Source: Enhydrobacter sp. | GTDB taxonomy: Bacteria > Pseudomonadota > Alphaproteobacteria > Reyranellales > Reyranellaceae | Assembly (NCBI GenBank): GCA_025808875.1 | Contig: CP075528.1 | Location: 992,001-1,056,000 of the forward strand | DNA: 64,000 nucleotides | Direction of reading: 5' to 3' | In this document: positions 39,884 to 49,500 of the stretch, piece by piece | Layout of the letters: the number at the start of each line of letters is the position of its first letter | Position numbering within the stretch: position 1 is the first letter of the stretch | Notes under the pieces: generated by a model | The model's database searches: none | What the model was told of the DNA's origin: nothing | Seen by the model: only the letters and a program-made list of their open reading frames with translations | Translations under genes and position numbers: made by a program

Positions 39884-41212
39884 ATGACCCCCAAGGATTC
39901 CCACGGCCATCCACTGAGCGGCGCCTCCGCCGCCGCGCGCGACCACTACGAACGCGCGCTGGGCCTGTTCCGGCTCTACAGCGGCGACCCGGTGGCGGCG
40001 GCCGACATGGCCATCGCCGCCAGCCCCGGCTTCGCCATGGCGCACCTGCTCAAGGCCTGGCTGAACGCGCTGAGCTCGGAGGCTGGCGGCATGGACGCCG
40101 CGCGCGACTGCGTCGCGACGGCGGCGCCGCTGGCGCGCACGGCGCGCGAGAAGGGCCATCTCGCCGCCCTCGGGCACCTGGTCGAGGGACGCTGGCACGA
40201 GGCTGCGCGCGCGCTGCTGCGGGTCAGCGCCGACCATCCGCACGACCTGCTGGCCTTGCAGGCCGGCCATCAGCTCGACTTCTTCACCGGCAATTCGCGG
40301 CTGCTGCGCGATCGCGTCGCGCGCGCCCTGCCGGAATGGCACACCCAGATGCCGGGCTACCATGCGCTGCTCGCCATGCATGCCTTCGGTCTCGAGGAAA
40401 TGGCCGACTACGCCCGCGCCGAAGCCGTCGGCAAGAGGGCGGTCGAGATGGAGCCGCGCGATTCGTGGGCGCAGCACGCCGTGGCGCACGTCCTGGAGAT
40501 GCAGGGCCGCACCGGCGACGGCATCGCCTGGATGCGCGCCAACCCCGACGGCTGGAGCCGCGACAGCTTCTTCGCCGTCCACAATTGGTGGCACCTCGCG
40601 CTCTATCACCTCGACCGCGAGGAGATCGACGAGGTCATGAAGCTGTTCGACGGGCCGATCTACGGCGCGCGCTCGGCGGTGGTGATGGACCTGATCGACG
40701 CCTCGGCCATGCTGTGGCGCCTGCACCTGCGCGGCCTGCCGGTCGGCGACCGCTGGCACGGCGTCGCCGACAACTGGGTGCCGCACGCCTCGAGCGGGCA
40801 CTATGCCTTCAACGACGCGCACGCCGTCATGGCCTTCATCGGCGCCGGCCGTCCCGGCCAGATCGAGGCGGTGCTCGACGCCCAGCAGCAGGCGATGAAG
40901 CAGGCCGGCGACAACGCGATGTTCACCCGCGACGTCGGCCGCCCGGTGACGCTGGCGCTGCTCGACTTCGCCCAGGGCGACTACGCCTCGACGATCCGGC
41001 GCCTGCAGCCGGTGATCCCGATGGCGGCGCGCTTCGGCGGCAGCCACGCCCAGCGCGACCTGCTCGACCTGACGATGCTCGAGGCGGCGCTGCGCCTGCC
41101 CGACCCGGGCCTCGCGCGTGCGATCACCGCCGAGCGCCGCATGGTCAAGCCCAACAGCCGCCACGCCCAGCTCTGCTTCGACCGCGCCCGCACGATGAGC
41201 GCCGCGGCCTAG
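39884..41212 (+). CDS. TTC38-like tetratricopeptide repeat protein
   Basis: A 442-aa helical-repeat protein like eukaryotic/bacterial TTC38. It has YERALGLFRLYSGDPVAAADMAIAASPGFAMAHLLKAWL, EMEPRDSWAQHAVAHVLEMQGR and FFAVHNWWHLALYHLDREE, the His/Trp-rich core typical of this family. No signal or membrane segment, so it is cytosolic. Its role is unknown even in animals. It diverges from the molybdoenzyme gene across 131 bp. Confidence 0.83.
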   Translation: MTPKDSHGHPLSGASAAARDHYERALGLFRLYSGDPVAAADMAIAASPGFAMAHLLKAWLNALSSEAGGMDAARDCVATAAPLARTAREKGHLAALGHLVEGRWHEAARALLRVSADHPHDLLALQAGHQLDFFTGNSRLLRDRVARALPEWHTQMPGYHALLAMHAFGLEEMADYARAEAVGKRAVEMEPRDSWAQHAVAHVLEMQGRTGDGIAWMRANPDGWSRDSFFAVHNWWHLALYHLDREEIDEVMKLFDGPIYGARSAVVMDLIDASAMLWRLHLRGLPVGDRWHGVADNWVPHASSGHYAFNDAHAVMAFIGAGRPGQIEAVLDAQQQAMKQAGDNAMFTRDVGRPVTLALLDFAQGDYASTIRRLQPVIPMAARFGGSHAQRDLLDLTMLEAALRLPDPGLARAITAERRMVKPNSRHAQLCFDRARTMSAAA

Positions 41213-41225
41213 CACGCCCCCCTTC

Positions 41226-41267
41226 GTCGGCGTGTGACGCCGACACTTCCCCCGACGACGGGGGAAG
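41226..41267. terminator. Two consecutive perfect hairpins
   Basis: GTCGGCGT-GTG-ACGCCGAC (41226-41244) is followed at once by CTTCCCCCG-ACGA-CGGGGGAAG (41246-41267), giving 8-bp and 9-bp perfect stems. They lie 14 bases after the TTC38-like stop and before the adenine deaminase on the same strand. They could be a terminator pair or a compact repeated extragenic element. Confidence 0.6.
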
Positions 41268-41312
41268 AGAGGGGGGTTGCGGGCGGAGGCGGCCTCGCGC
41301 CATAGGTGGTCG

Positions 41313-42332
41313 ATGACCGACCTCGCCCGCTTCGTCGCCGGCATGCCCAAGGCCGAGCTGCACATCCACATCGAAGGCAGCCTCGAGCCCGAGATGATGG
41401 TCGCGCTGGCGGCGCGCAACGGCGTTCCGCTGCCCTATGCCGACGTCGAGGCGGTGCGCGCCGCCTATCGCTTCGGCAACCTGCAGGACTTCCTCGACCT
41501 CTATTACCAGGGCATGGGCGTGCTCAGGGTCGAGCAGGACTACTACGACCTCGCCATGGCCTATCTGCGCCGCGCCGCCGCGCAGAACGTGCGCCATTGC
41601 GAGATCTTCTTCGATCCGCAGGGCCACACCGGGCGTGGCGTCGCGTTGCAGACGGTGATGGACGGGCTGTGGCACGCGCTGAAGGACGGCGAGCGCGAGC
41701 TCGGCGTCGGCGCGGCGCTGATCCTCTGCTTCCTGCGCCATCTCGACGAGGCGGACGCCGAGCGCACGCTCGATGCGGCGCTGCCGTGGCGCGAGCGCTT
41801 CATCGGCGTCGGTCTCGATTCGTCGGAGAAAGGCAATCCGCCGTCCAAATTCGAGCGCGTCTTCGCCCGGGCGAAGGCGCTGGGCTTCAAGGCGGTGGCC
41901 CATGCCGGCGAGGAGGGGCCGGCGGAGTATGTCCGCCAGGCGCTCGACCTCCTGAAGGTCGATCGCATCGACCACGGCAACCATGCGCTGGAGGATCCGG
42001 CGCTGGTGGCGCGGCTGGTGCGCAAGGGGATGGCGCTCACGGTCTGCCCGCTGTCGAACCTCCGGCTGTGCGGCGTGCCCGACATGAAGGACCATCCGCT
42101 CCGGCACATGCTGCAATTGGGATTGAAGGCGACGGTGAACTCCGACGACCCGGCCTATTTCGGCGGCTACGTGAACGAGAACTACCTGGCGGCCGGCGAG
42201 GCGCTCGGCCTCGCGCGCGGCGACATCGTCACCCTGGCGCGCAACGGCTTCGAGGCGGCGTTCTGCGACGATGCGACGAAGCGGCGCCACCTTTCCGAGC
42301 TCGATGCCTACGACCGCCTATCTCGCGGCTGA
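41313..42332 (+). CDS. Adenine deaminase (adenosine-deaminase superfamily, Aah1 type)
   Basis: A 339-aa zinc-dependent deaminase. It has HIHIEGSLEPEMM (HxH zinc site), then the adenine-type signature GLDSSEKGNPPSKFERVF followed by AVAHAGEEGP, IDHGNHAL and NSDDPAYFGGYVNENY. The SSExGNPPSKF segment distinguishes adenine deaminases from adenosine deaminases, so it probably turns adenine into hypoxanthine plus ammonia. ATG at 41313 is chosen; the open frame upstream covers the hairpins. Its 3' end overlaps the methyltransferase start by 29 bases. It fits with purine catabolism, as does the ureide enzyme at 13.7 kb. Confidence 0.88.
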   Translation: MTDLARFVAGMPKAELHIHIEGSLEPEMMVALAARNGVPLPYADVEAVRAAYRFGNLQDFLDLYYQGMGVLRVEQDYYDLAMAYLRRAAAQNVRHCEIFFDPQGHTGRGVALQTVMDGLWHALKDGERELGVGAALILCFLRHLDEADAERTLDAALPWRERFIGVGLDSSEKGNPPSKFERVFARAKALGFKAVAHAGEEGPAEYVRQALDLLKVDRIDHGNHALEDPALVARLVRKGMALTVCPLSNLRLCGVPDMKDHPLRHMLQLGLKATVNSDDPAYFGGYVNENYLAAGEALGLARGDIVTLARNGFEAAFCDDATKRRHLSELDAYDRLSRG

Positions 42333-43233
42333 GGGCTTCGAGGCGCAGCTCGCCGAGGAACTGCGGCGCGCCGGCGTCGAGTCCCGCGCGCGCCACGGCC
42401 GCCTGCTGATCGCCGACGGACCGCCGGTCGCCGCCGCCTGGGCCGCCAACGTCTGGCACGATTGTGTCGAACTGGCAGTGCCGTCGATCGGCGCGGCGGC
42501 CACGGCGCTGCGCGCGATCCAGCGCAATTGGGCGATGTACGCGCCGCTGCACCATCGCCGCGCCGCGCTGATCCAGGATCGCCTGCCGCACGTCTCGGCC
42601 CGGCCGATCGTCTTTCCCGCCGCCGCGCCCGCCGCGCCGCTCGGGTCGTGGACCCTGCTGGCCCCCGACCGGATGCTGGCCGCGGCGCGCTGCAGTTCTC
42701 CCTTCGCCAACGGCGTGGTCGCCTTCGTCGAGGACAAGGCGGGCCCGCCCAACCGCGCCTATCTCAAACTGTGGGAGGTGCTGGTGCGGCTGGGGCGCTG
42801 GCCGCGGCCGGGCGAGCGCTGCCTCGATCTCGGCGCCTCGCCCGGCGGCTGGACCTGGGGGCTGGCGACGCTCGGTGCGGAGGTGATCGCCGTCGACAAG
42901 GCGCCGCTCGTGCCCGAGGTCGCCACGATGGCGGGGGTGAGCTGGCGCGGCGAGAGCGCCTTCGCGCTGGCGCCGGAGAGCGTCGGTCCGGTCGACTGGC
43001 TGTTCTCCGACATCGTCTGCTATCCGGCGCGGCTGCTGCGCCTGGTCGAGCGTTGGCGCCAGTCCGGGCTGGTCGGGAACTTCGTCTGCACCCTCAAGTT
43101 CCAGGGCGAGACCGACCACGACACCGCCGCCGCCTTCGCCGCGATCGCAGGTGGGCGCGTCATGCACCTGCACCACAACAAGCACGAGCTTACTTTCGTC
43201 CGTGCAGGAACGACGGAATCCCGAGCAGGCTGA
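42304..43233 (+). CDS. RlmM/FtsJ-like SAM-dependent methyltransferase
   Basis: A 309-aa methyltransferase like RlmM (2'-O-methylation of C2498 in 23S rRNA). An N-terminal THUMP-like part is followed by the Rossmann domain with the SAM loop CLDLGASPGGWTWGL and AEVIAVDKAPL. The K-D-K-E catalytic residues of FtsJ enzymes seem present: K in AYLKLWE, D in FSDIVC, K in TLKFQG and E in KHELTFV. The start MPTTAYLAAEGFEAQL at 42304 overlaps the deaminase end by 29 bases, so both are in one operon. The exact RNA target is inferred from family only. Confidence 0.83.
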   Translation: MPTTAYLAAEGFEAQLAEELRRAGVESRARHGRLLIADGPPVAAAWAANVWHDCVELAVPSIGAAATALRAIQRNWAMYAPLHHRRAALIQDRLPHVSARPIVFPAAAPAAPLGSWTLLAPDRMLAAARCSSPFANGVVAFVEDKAGPPNRAYLKLWEVLVRLGRWPRPGERCLDLGASPGGWTWGLATLGAEVIAVDKAPLVPEVATMAGVSWRGESAFALAPESVGPVDWLFSDIVCYPARLLRLVERWRQSGLVGNFVCTLKFQGETDHDTAAAFAAIAGGRVMHLHHNKHELTFVRAGTTESRAG

Positions 43234-43425
43234 CGAGCTGGGACTGTGTGATTCGCGAACGCGAGTCAGTCGCGGTCCACAGGCACCTTCGCTACCTCAA
43301 AAAACTCGTCCGCGACCTTGCAATGGGCGACACGTAAGGAAGAGTTCCCTCCTCGCCGATTTGGGTGTCGCTGTCGCGATCTTGGCCATCTAAACTGAAG
43401 CGATGCCGGGATTTTGGGGGCTGAC

Positions 43426-43602
43426 ATGGCAGGAGATGTGCTGTTGGCGATCGCGGTTCTCGTCGTGACGACGGGATGGGCACGAACGATCGCAACGGGC
43501 CACGCCGCCGCGGCGGGCTTTGCCGACGAGATCGTCCCTATCATTCATCATAAGCGGATGCCGACCTACAAGCTCGTCGCCGGCAATCCGGAGAACCTGT
43601 AG
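43426..43602 (+). CDS. Small hypothetical protein, 58 aa
   Basis: A 58-aa frame MAGDVLLAIAVLVVTTGWAR... with a hydrophobic N-terminus that could act as a signal anchor, followed by a short polar tail ending NPENL. A G-run precedes the ATG, but no clear AGGAGG. A TTG four codons upstream is also in frame. It is followed after 17 bp by the secreted 469-aa protein. The preceding ~190 bp (43234-43425) hold nothing else I can support. Existence as a gene is moderately likely; function unknown. Confidence 0.42.
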   Translation: MAGDVLLAIAVLVVTTGWARTIATGHAAAAGFADEIVPIIHHKRMPTYKLVAGNPENL

Positions 43603-43619
43603 TCGGCCGGGGCGGCGCC

Positions 43620-45029
43620 GTGAGATTCCAGCGCACGACTCTGGCGGCGATCCTCGCCGCGAGCCTCGCGGCGGCGCCGGTCGCCGAGGCGCAGCAGTAT
43701 TTCACCGGCATGCGGGCGGGCGACTGCGCCCGCATGGGCGGACGGATCAACGTCTATACCGGGCCGGTCGGCAGCGACATCGGCGAGTGCTACGTGCCGC
43801 CGCGAATGGGTGGCGGCGGTGGTGGTGGTGGCTCTTATTCCCCGGGCTACGCGGGAGGCGGTGGCAACGACGCCGCGGCGATCGCGCTCGGCGTGGCGGC
43901 GGGCATCATGCTGCTCGAGCTGCTCGTCAACATCGCCGACCAATGGGGCAGGGAGAGCGGCCCGCCGAGCGGCATCTCCGGATCTCCGAACACGCGCGGC
44001 CTCGCCCAGCCGCTGACGTTTCCGGCGAAGTCCTATCTCGATTCGCCGCAGTTCATCGACGAGTTGACCAAGGCGAAGGAACGCAACGCCCAGCGCGACA
44101 CGGCGACCTCCGACGTGCAGGATTTCGTGCGGCGGCGCGGTCAGCGCAATGCGCTGAGCGGCACGCGCTGCAACGGCTATCCGGCGACGCGCGAGGGCGT
44201 CACGCAATGTCACCTCGCCGCCGCGACGGCGCTCGAGGGGCGGGCCGGGGCGTGTCGCGACGAGGCCTGCAAGAGCGCCAACCTGCACGGTGCGGCGGCA
44301 GCGCGATGCACGGTCGGCTTCGATCCGGCGCCCGACAACATGGACGTGTTCTCGCGCCAGTGCGCGCGCTCGCCCGGCGAGTACGCGCGCTTCAAGAAGC
44401 GCCTGGATGAGTACTTCCCCTGGGCGGACGACGTGAAGAGCGCCCGGCAGATCCGTCGCACACGTGAGGAGGTGCGCGGCTCGCTGTACGCCAACCCCAA
44501 GGAGCGCCGCGACGCGCTTCGCCGCGAGCCGCTGGGACGGGACGTCGAGGTCGAAATCCAGTGGCGCGACGCCCAGGGCAACGTGCTGCACCGCTATGAC
44601 ACGAAAGTCGATTCACGCTGCCTCGACGACGCGGCATCGGCCACCATCTGCGATCTCGCCTGGAAGGCGCGCGCCTCCAAAATCCGGGGCTGGAGGCCCG
44701 ACACACCGTTCAACTGCGGCCGCGCCCGTGGCAACTGGGAGGGCGACATCGTCAACGGCTACTGCCGCTATCCGGGCTCCGACCGCCCGGCGTGGACGCC
44801 GCAGCCCTATGTCGCCGAGGATCTCAAGGTGCTCGGCACGACGGTCGACAATGCCCTGCGACTCGATCAGGAGGGACACGTGCAGGGTGCGTATCGCCAG
44901 GCGCTCTACGCCGAGCAGGTCCTCGGCACGATCATGATGCTGAGCACCACGATGTCGCCCCCGGAACGCGAGGCGGCGCTCGACAGCGGCCTTGCCCAGA
45001 TCGATCGCCTGGTACGCGCCTTACGCTGA
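43620..45029 (+). CDS. Secreted protein of unknown function, 469 aa
   Basis: A GTG-started protein with a signal peptide MRFQRTTLAAILAASLAAAPVAEAQ. Next come a Cys-containing N-terminal unit with a Gly-rich loop (GGGGGGGGSYSPGYAGGGG), a hydrophobic segment near residues 88-107 (AIALGVAAGIMLLELLVNIA) and a large soluble domain with about ten more Cys, suggesting disulfide bonds in the periplasm. I do not recognise the family. It precedes a 491-aa lipoprotein by 8 bp, so the two probably form one unit in the envelope. Confidence 0.75.
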   Translation: MRFQRTTLAAILAASLAAAPVAEAQQYFTGMRAGDCARMGGRINVYTGPVGSDIGECYVPPRMGGGGGGGGSYSPGYAGGGGNDAAAIALGVAAGIMLLELLVNIADQWGRESGPPSGISGSPNTRGLAQPLTFPAKSYLDSPQFIDELTKAKERNAQRDTATSDVQDFVRRRGQRNALSGTRCNGYPATREGVTQCHLAAATALEGRAGACRDEACKSANLHGAAAARCTVGFDPAPDNMDVFSRQCARSPGEYARFKKRLDEYFPWADDVKSARQIRRTREEVRGSLYANPKERRDALRREPLGRDVEVEIQWRDAQGNVLHRYDTKVDSRCLDDAASATICDLAWKARASKIRGWRPDTPFNCGRARGNWEGDIVNGYCRYPGSDRPAWTPQPYVAEDLKVLGTTVDNALRLDQEGHVQGAYRQALYAEQVLGTIMMLSTTMSPPEREAALDSGLAQIDRLVRALR

Positions 45030-45037
45030 GGTCCAAG

Positions 45038-46513
45038 ATGCGCCTTCTCCGATCGGTTTCGATGTCGACGGCTCCGCTGCTGACGGTTCTGCTGCTGGCG
45101 GCCTGCCAGCCGGAAGCCGCCCCGCCGGCGGCGGGCTCGGTGTCGCTCGCGGCGGCCGCGCCGCCCGCGGGTCGCCTGCCCAACGACGTCGCGCTGCGTC
45201 CGGCCCGAGGCACCTGGACCGCCGAATTCGCCGGCCGGCTGTTGCGGCTTTGGAATGTCGAGCAGGAGCGGACCAATTCCTTCGAGCATCGCTGGGACTG
45301 GATCGCCAATCCCGTGTTGCCCGACACCGCCTGGCAGCCCGATCTGGACTATCCCCCGCACCAGGAACTCTACCGACAGCCGCTGTCCGAGATCTGCCGC
45401 AAGCTCGACCGCGACGACGACGACTCTGTCTTCTGGAACTGCGATTCCAAGATGCTGGCACGCCTGGAGCACTCGCTCTATCGCTACACGCTCGGCGACC
45501 GGGCGGACGCCGCCTCGACCGCGCAATGGTTCCTCGCCGATTTCGGCCGCGTCGAGGCGTTCGCTTCCAGCGCCAAGGCCTGCAAGCAGGCGTTCGACTT
45601 CAACTGTGTTCGCGTGCTGCGCGATCTGCCACTGCTGTTCGCCATCGTCGGACGGCCGGCGGAGGCGCGGCGGGCGCTCGCCCTGCTCGACGTCTGGAAC
45701 TCGAGAGGGCAGACGCAGCAGGACTACGATCAACGCCGCGCCGAGGCGATCAGCGCCGTGGTGGGCGGACTGTACGTCATGGGTCAGCTCGACGACCTTT
45801 TCGCCTTCGCCCGCCTCATGCCGTCCGAGCCGTTGGTGCGGGACGGCGTCGCGCGCGCGCTCAACGCCGGCATCGCCCGCTCGAACGATCTCGCGGGCAA
45901 GCGCGCCCTGCTCGCCGCCTTCGCCGCCGTGCGACGTTCCCTGGACGGCGGCTCGCTGGAGCAGGCGAGCCTGCAACTGGCCCTGGACTGCAATACCGCG
46001 CACGTGGCGCTGGACGGCGGCGACGAGGCGGCGGCGCGATCGGCATTCGCCGGACTGGTGTCGCGCTACGAGCGGATGGAGGCCGACGTCGTCGGCGAGG
46101 CGGGCTTCTGCCTGTGGCGGCTGGCGCCCCGGGTGCAGGCGCAGGCCGAACAGGGTCGCATCGTCGCCGCCATGGAGGCCAGGCGCGAGACCAATGCCAA
46201 GGCCGTCGAAGCGGCGGTCGCCGGCAACTTCGAGCGGGTGCGGCAGGCCGATATCGAGAATTCGCAGAAACTGCTCGGGCCACTGACGATGCACCACCAT
46301 CAGGACCAGGTGACGCGGGCCTATGTCGGCATGCCGTTGCGCTACGCGCTCGATCCCCGACCGATCGGCCCCCTGCTCGTTCGGCCGGAGGCGTTCGAGG
46401 AGCACCTGGTCGGCGCGCTCGAGCTCACCAAGGAAGTGCCGAAGGATCGCACGCAGTATTACGGGCTGCTCGCCGTGCTGGCCCTGGAACGGCACATCTA
46501 TTTCGGCGACTAG
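45038..46513 (+). CDS. Lipoprotein of unknown function, 491 aa
   Basis: A 491-aa lipoprotein: signal MRLLRSVSMSTAPLLTVLLLAAC with the lipidated Cys at residue 23, then a Pro/Ala-rich tether and a long alpha-helical body with TPR/SEL1-like regularity (repeated pairs such as ALALLDVWNSRGQTQQDYDQRRAEAISAVVGGLYVMGQ). Several Cys (about residues 127, 145, 191, 198) could form disulfides. It is coupled by an 8-bp gap to the upstream secreted protein and converges on the TIR-WD40 gene. No family assigned. Confidence 0.75.
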   Translation: MRLLRSVSMSTAPLLTVLLLAACQPEAAPPAAGSVSLAAAAPPAGRLPNDVALRPARGTWTAEFAGRLLRLWNVEQERTNSFEHRWDWIANPVLPDTAWQPDLDYPPHQELYRQPLSEICRKLDRDDDDSVFWNCDSKMLARLEHSLYRYTLGDRADAASTAQWFLADFGRVEAFASSAKACKQAFDFNCVRVLRDLPLLFAIVGRPAEARRALALLDVWNSRGQTQQDYDQRRAEAISAVVGGLYVMGQLDDLFAFARLMPSEPLVRDGVARALNAGIARSNDLAGKRALLAAFAAVRRSLDGGSLEQASLQLALDCNTAHVALDGGDEAAARSAFAGLVSRYERMEADVVGEAGFCLWRLAPRVQAQAEQGRIVAAMEARRETNAKAVEAAVAGNFERVRQADIENSQKLLGPLTMHHHQDQVTRAYVGMPLRYALDPRPIGPLLVRPEAFEEHLVGALELTKEVPKDRTQYYGLLAVLALERHIYFGD

Positions 46514-46527
46514 GCCCGCACCGCGCG

Positions 46528-49500
46528 TCAGCGGGACGTCAAGTTTCGTTCCGGACAAAGCGGCGTGATCGGCCGGGGCGGCAAGAAGAGGGCCGCGCGC
46601 TTGGTCGGCGGCAAGAGAGCGGGCAGCGCGGCGCACGCCTTGTCGACAAGGGCCTGCGTCGACACGACGTAGGGCCACAGCATGCCGCTCGTCTCGCCAT
46701 CCCATGTCGCTATGAATTGGCCTCGCGGTCCGATCGCCAGCCCGGCGTAGTCCTGTGCGAAGCCCGGCAAGACATCGATCAGGCTGCCGCTCTCGATGTC
46801 CCAGACGCGCAGTCTGGCGTCGGTCGCCGAGGTGACGAGTCGGCGCCCGTCGGGCATGAACACAGCCCGCGCCACCCACTTTTCGTGGCGCAGTCCCCGT
46901 AGCAGCCGGGCCGAGTCGGCGTGCCACAGTTGCACCGGCTCGTCGTAGCCGTAGTGGTGCTGAACGGTCACGACGATCCCGCCGTCCGGCGAAAACGATG
47001 CGCCCGTCACAGGCGCCGAATGCTTCAGGACCGCAAGCGGCGCTCCCGTCGCGGCATCCCACAGGCGCGCCGTGCGGTCGTCGGCCGACGTCAACAGACG
47101 CTTGCCGTCGGGCGAGAACGACAGGCTCGAGATTTCGACTCGCATCTCGCCGTCGTTCTCGTCGCTGTCGTTGGGTGCCTTGTCATGGCCCCGGATACTG
47201 GCCAGTACGCGCCCGCTCGATGAGTCCCGCAGGATGATCAGCCCGTCGGAGGAGCGGCTCGCCAGCTTCGATCCATCGGGCGAAAACGCGAGCCCGGTGA
47301 TGCCTTCCCGATGCCCCTCCACGATTAGCCGAGTCTTGCCGGTTTCGGCGTCCCACAGTCCGACCGCCTCCACAGCCGGTTCTCCCTTCGCGGCGCCGGC
47401 GATGGTGCGGCCATCGGGCGAAAAAACGCCCTGGCCGTTGTACCCGGCCAGCACTCCGGCAGGGCGGCGGTCGGCCACGTTCCACAACCTGCCCCGACCG
47501 AAGCCCGCCCGGGTGAGCAGGAGCCGGCCGTCGGGCGAGAACACCGGCGGCCAGTACTCATCGTGGCCGATGCCCAGCTCCCCCTCGACGATCCAATCGG
47601 GGAGGCTTGCGATCGACACCTTCTGCTCCGGCGAGACCGCCGCGGCCCGTGTTCCGTCCGGCGCGTAGGCGACGGTGCGGATGGGCGTCGCCTCGTCGCC
47701 GAACGCAGTCGCGCGTTCGGCCGGAGTCTGGCGCCAGATGCGGGCCGTGCCGTCCCGAGACGACGTGATCACGCGCCGTGCCTCGGGGACGAACGCGATC
47801 CAGGATACGTCGAGTTCATGGCCGCCCAGCGTGGCGAGCGACGTTCCCCGACGATCCCACAGGCGCGCGGTACGATCGGCCGACGCCGTGCCGATCATCG
47901 TGCCGTCGGGCGAGAAGGCGACGCTCTGCACGCTGCCGTCGTGACCTTCGAGTACGGTCGTTTCATCGCCCTCCAGATCCCAGAGCCGTGCCGTGCCGTC
48001 CTGCGAGGCGGCGACGACGTGTCGTCCGTCCGGAGAGAAGGCGGCCGAGAACACGGCCGACTCGTGGCCTTCCAGAACCCGGAGCTGCCGGCCCGTTTCG
48101 GCCTCCCATACTCGCGCGGTACGGTCGAAGCCCGTCGTCAACACGTGCTTGCCGTCCGGCGACAGGGCGAGCGACGTGATCAGGACGAAGTGGGGTCCAT
48201 CGCCCTGTTCGTGCCCTTTCATGAGCGCGCGCTCGGCGCCGTCGGCCAGGGTCCAGCGCCGGAGCGTGCCGTCGAAGCCGGCCGTGAAGGCGCTTCGTCC
48301 GTCGACCGCGAAGCGCACGATGTTCACCGGCAGCCCGCCGTGTCCGTCGAGGGTCAGGACAAGGCGGCGGGTCTCGACGTCCCACAGCCGGGCCGTGCCG
48401 TCGAACGATCCCGTGAGGACCCGCCGGCCGTCGGGTGACACGGCGACGTCGCGGATGTTCTGGCGATGGCCGCCGAGGGCACCGAGAAGGCGGCCGTCGC
48501 GCGCCTGCCAGAGAAGCGCCTGCTTGCCGCCGGCGGTGACGATCGTCCGTCCGTCGGCCGCGAAAGCGATCGCGAGCACGTCGTCGGCGTGACCCCGCAG
48601 CACGAGCGATTCGGCCTTCCCCGAGATGGACCAGAGATGGACGTCTCTGCCCGAGGAGACTGCGAGCCACGTGCCGTCGGGCGACACGGCGCTGGCAAGC
48701 AGCGGCGCATCAGCGCGTCCGAGGATGCGCTCTTCGTGCAGGCCGCGCAGTGCCTGGCGCAGAGCCGCCTCGGCCTCGGCCACATAGGGCCGGTCGGGCG
48801 AGGCGACATGGCGCGGCAAGGCCTCGAGCGCGAGTGCGAGCGCCGCGCCATGGTCGCCGCGCGCGATCATCGCCTGTGCCGTCTGGGCCATGACCCGGGA
48901 GCCGCTCGCGAGCGCCTCGGCGAGACGGTCCTCGGCCAGCCGCATTTGCTGCCAGGCGAACAGTCCGCCGGCGGTGGCCGCGATCGCCAGGACGAACAGG
49001 CCGACGGCCGCCGCGCCGGCGATCCGGCGCGTCCGCCGGTGCTGTCGCACGTCTTCCCCCGAAATGTCGGCCAGGCTCTTGCCGTGCAGGGTTGCGGCCA
49101 GCTTGGCGACCACCTGCTGGAAGCGCGGCTCGCGCTCCGAAAGCTGATCGGCGCCGCGCACCCACGAGAGGTCGAGCCAAAACGGTTCGCCGGCGAACTT
49201 GCCGACCATCTCCGGCGGCAGGGCGTCGGTGGCGGTCCAGTCGAAGTCGCCGGCGGCGTCGTCCCACCGCATCCGTCCGTCGGTCAGGACGATCAGGAGT
49301 CCGTCGGTGGAGCGACGCTTCAACCAGTGCTCGACCTCGCCACGGCACCACTTGGAGGCTGCCGCGCGGGGAGACGCCAGAAAGACGAAATAGCGGGCCT
49401 GGTCGAGGGCCTGGAGAATGATGGCGTTGAGGCTCGACGACGCCGCCAGATCGGTCTCGTCGCGAAAGACAGCGAGAGCGCGGCGCTTCCACCAGGGCTT

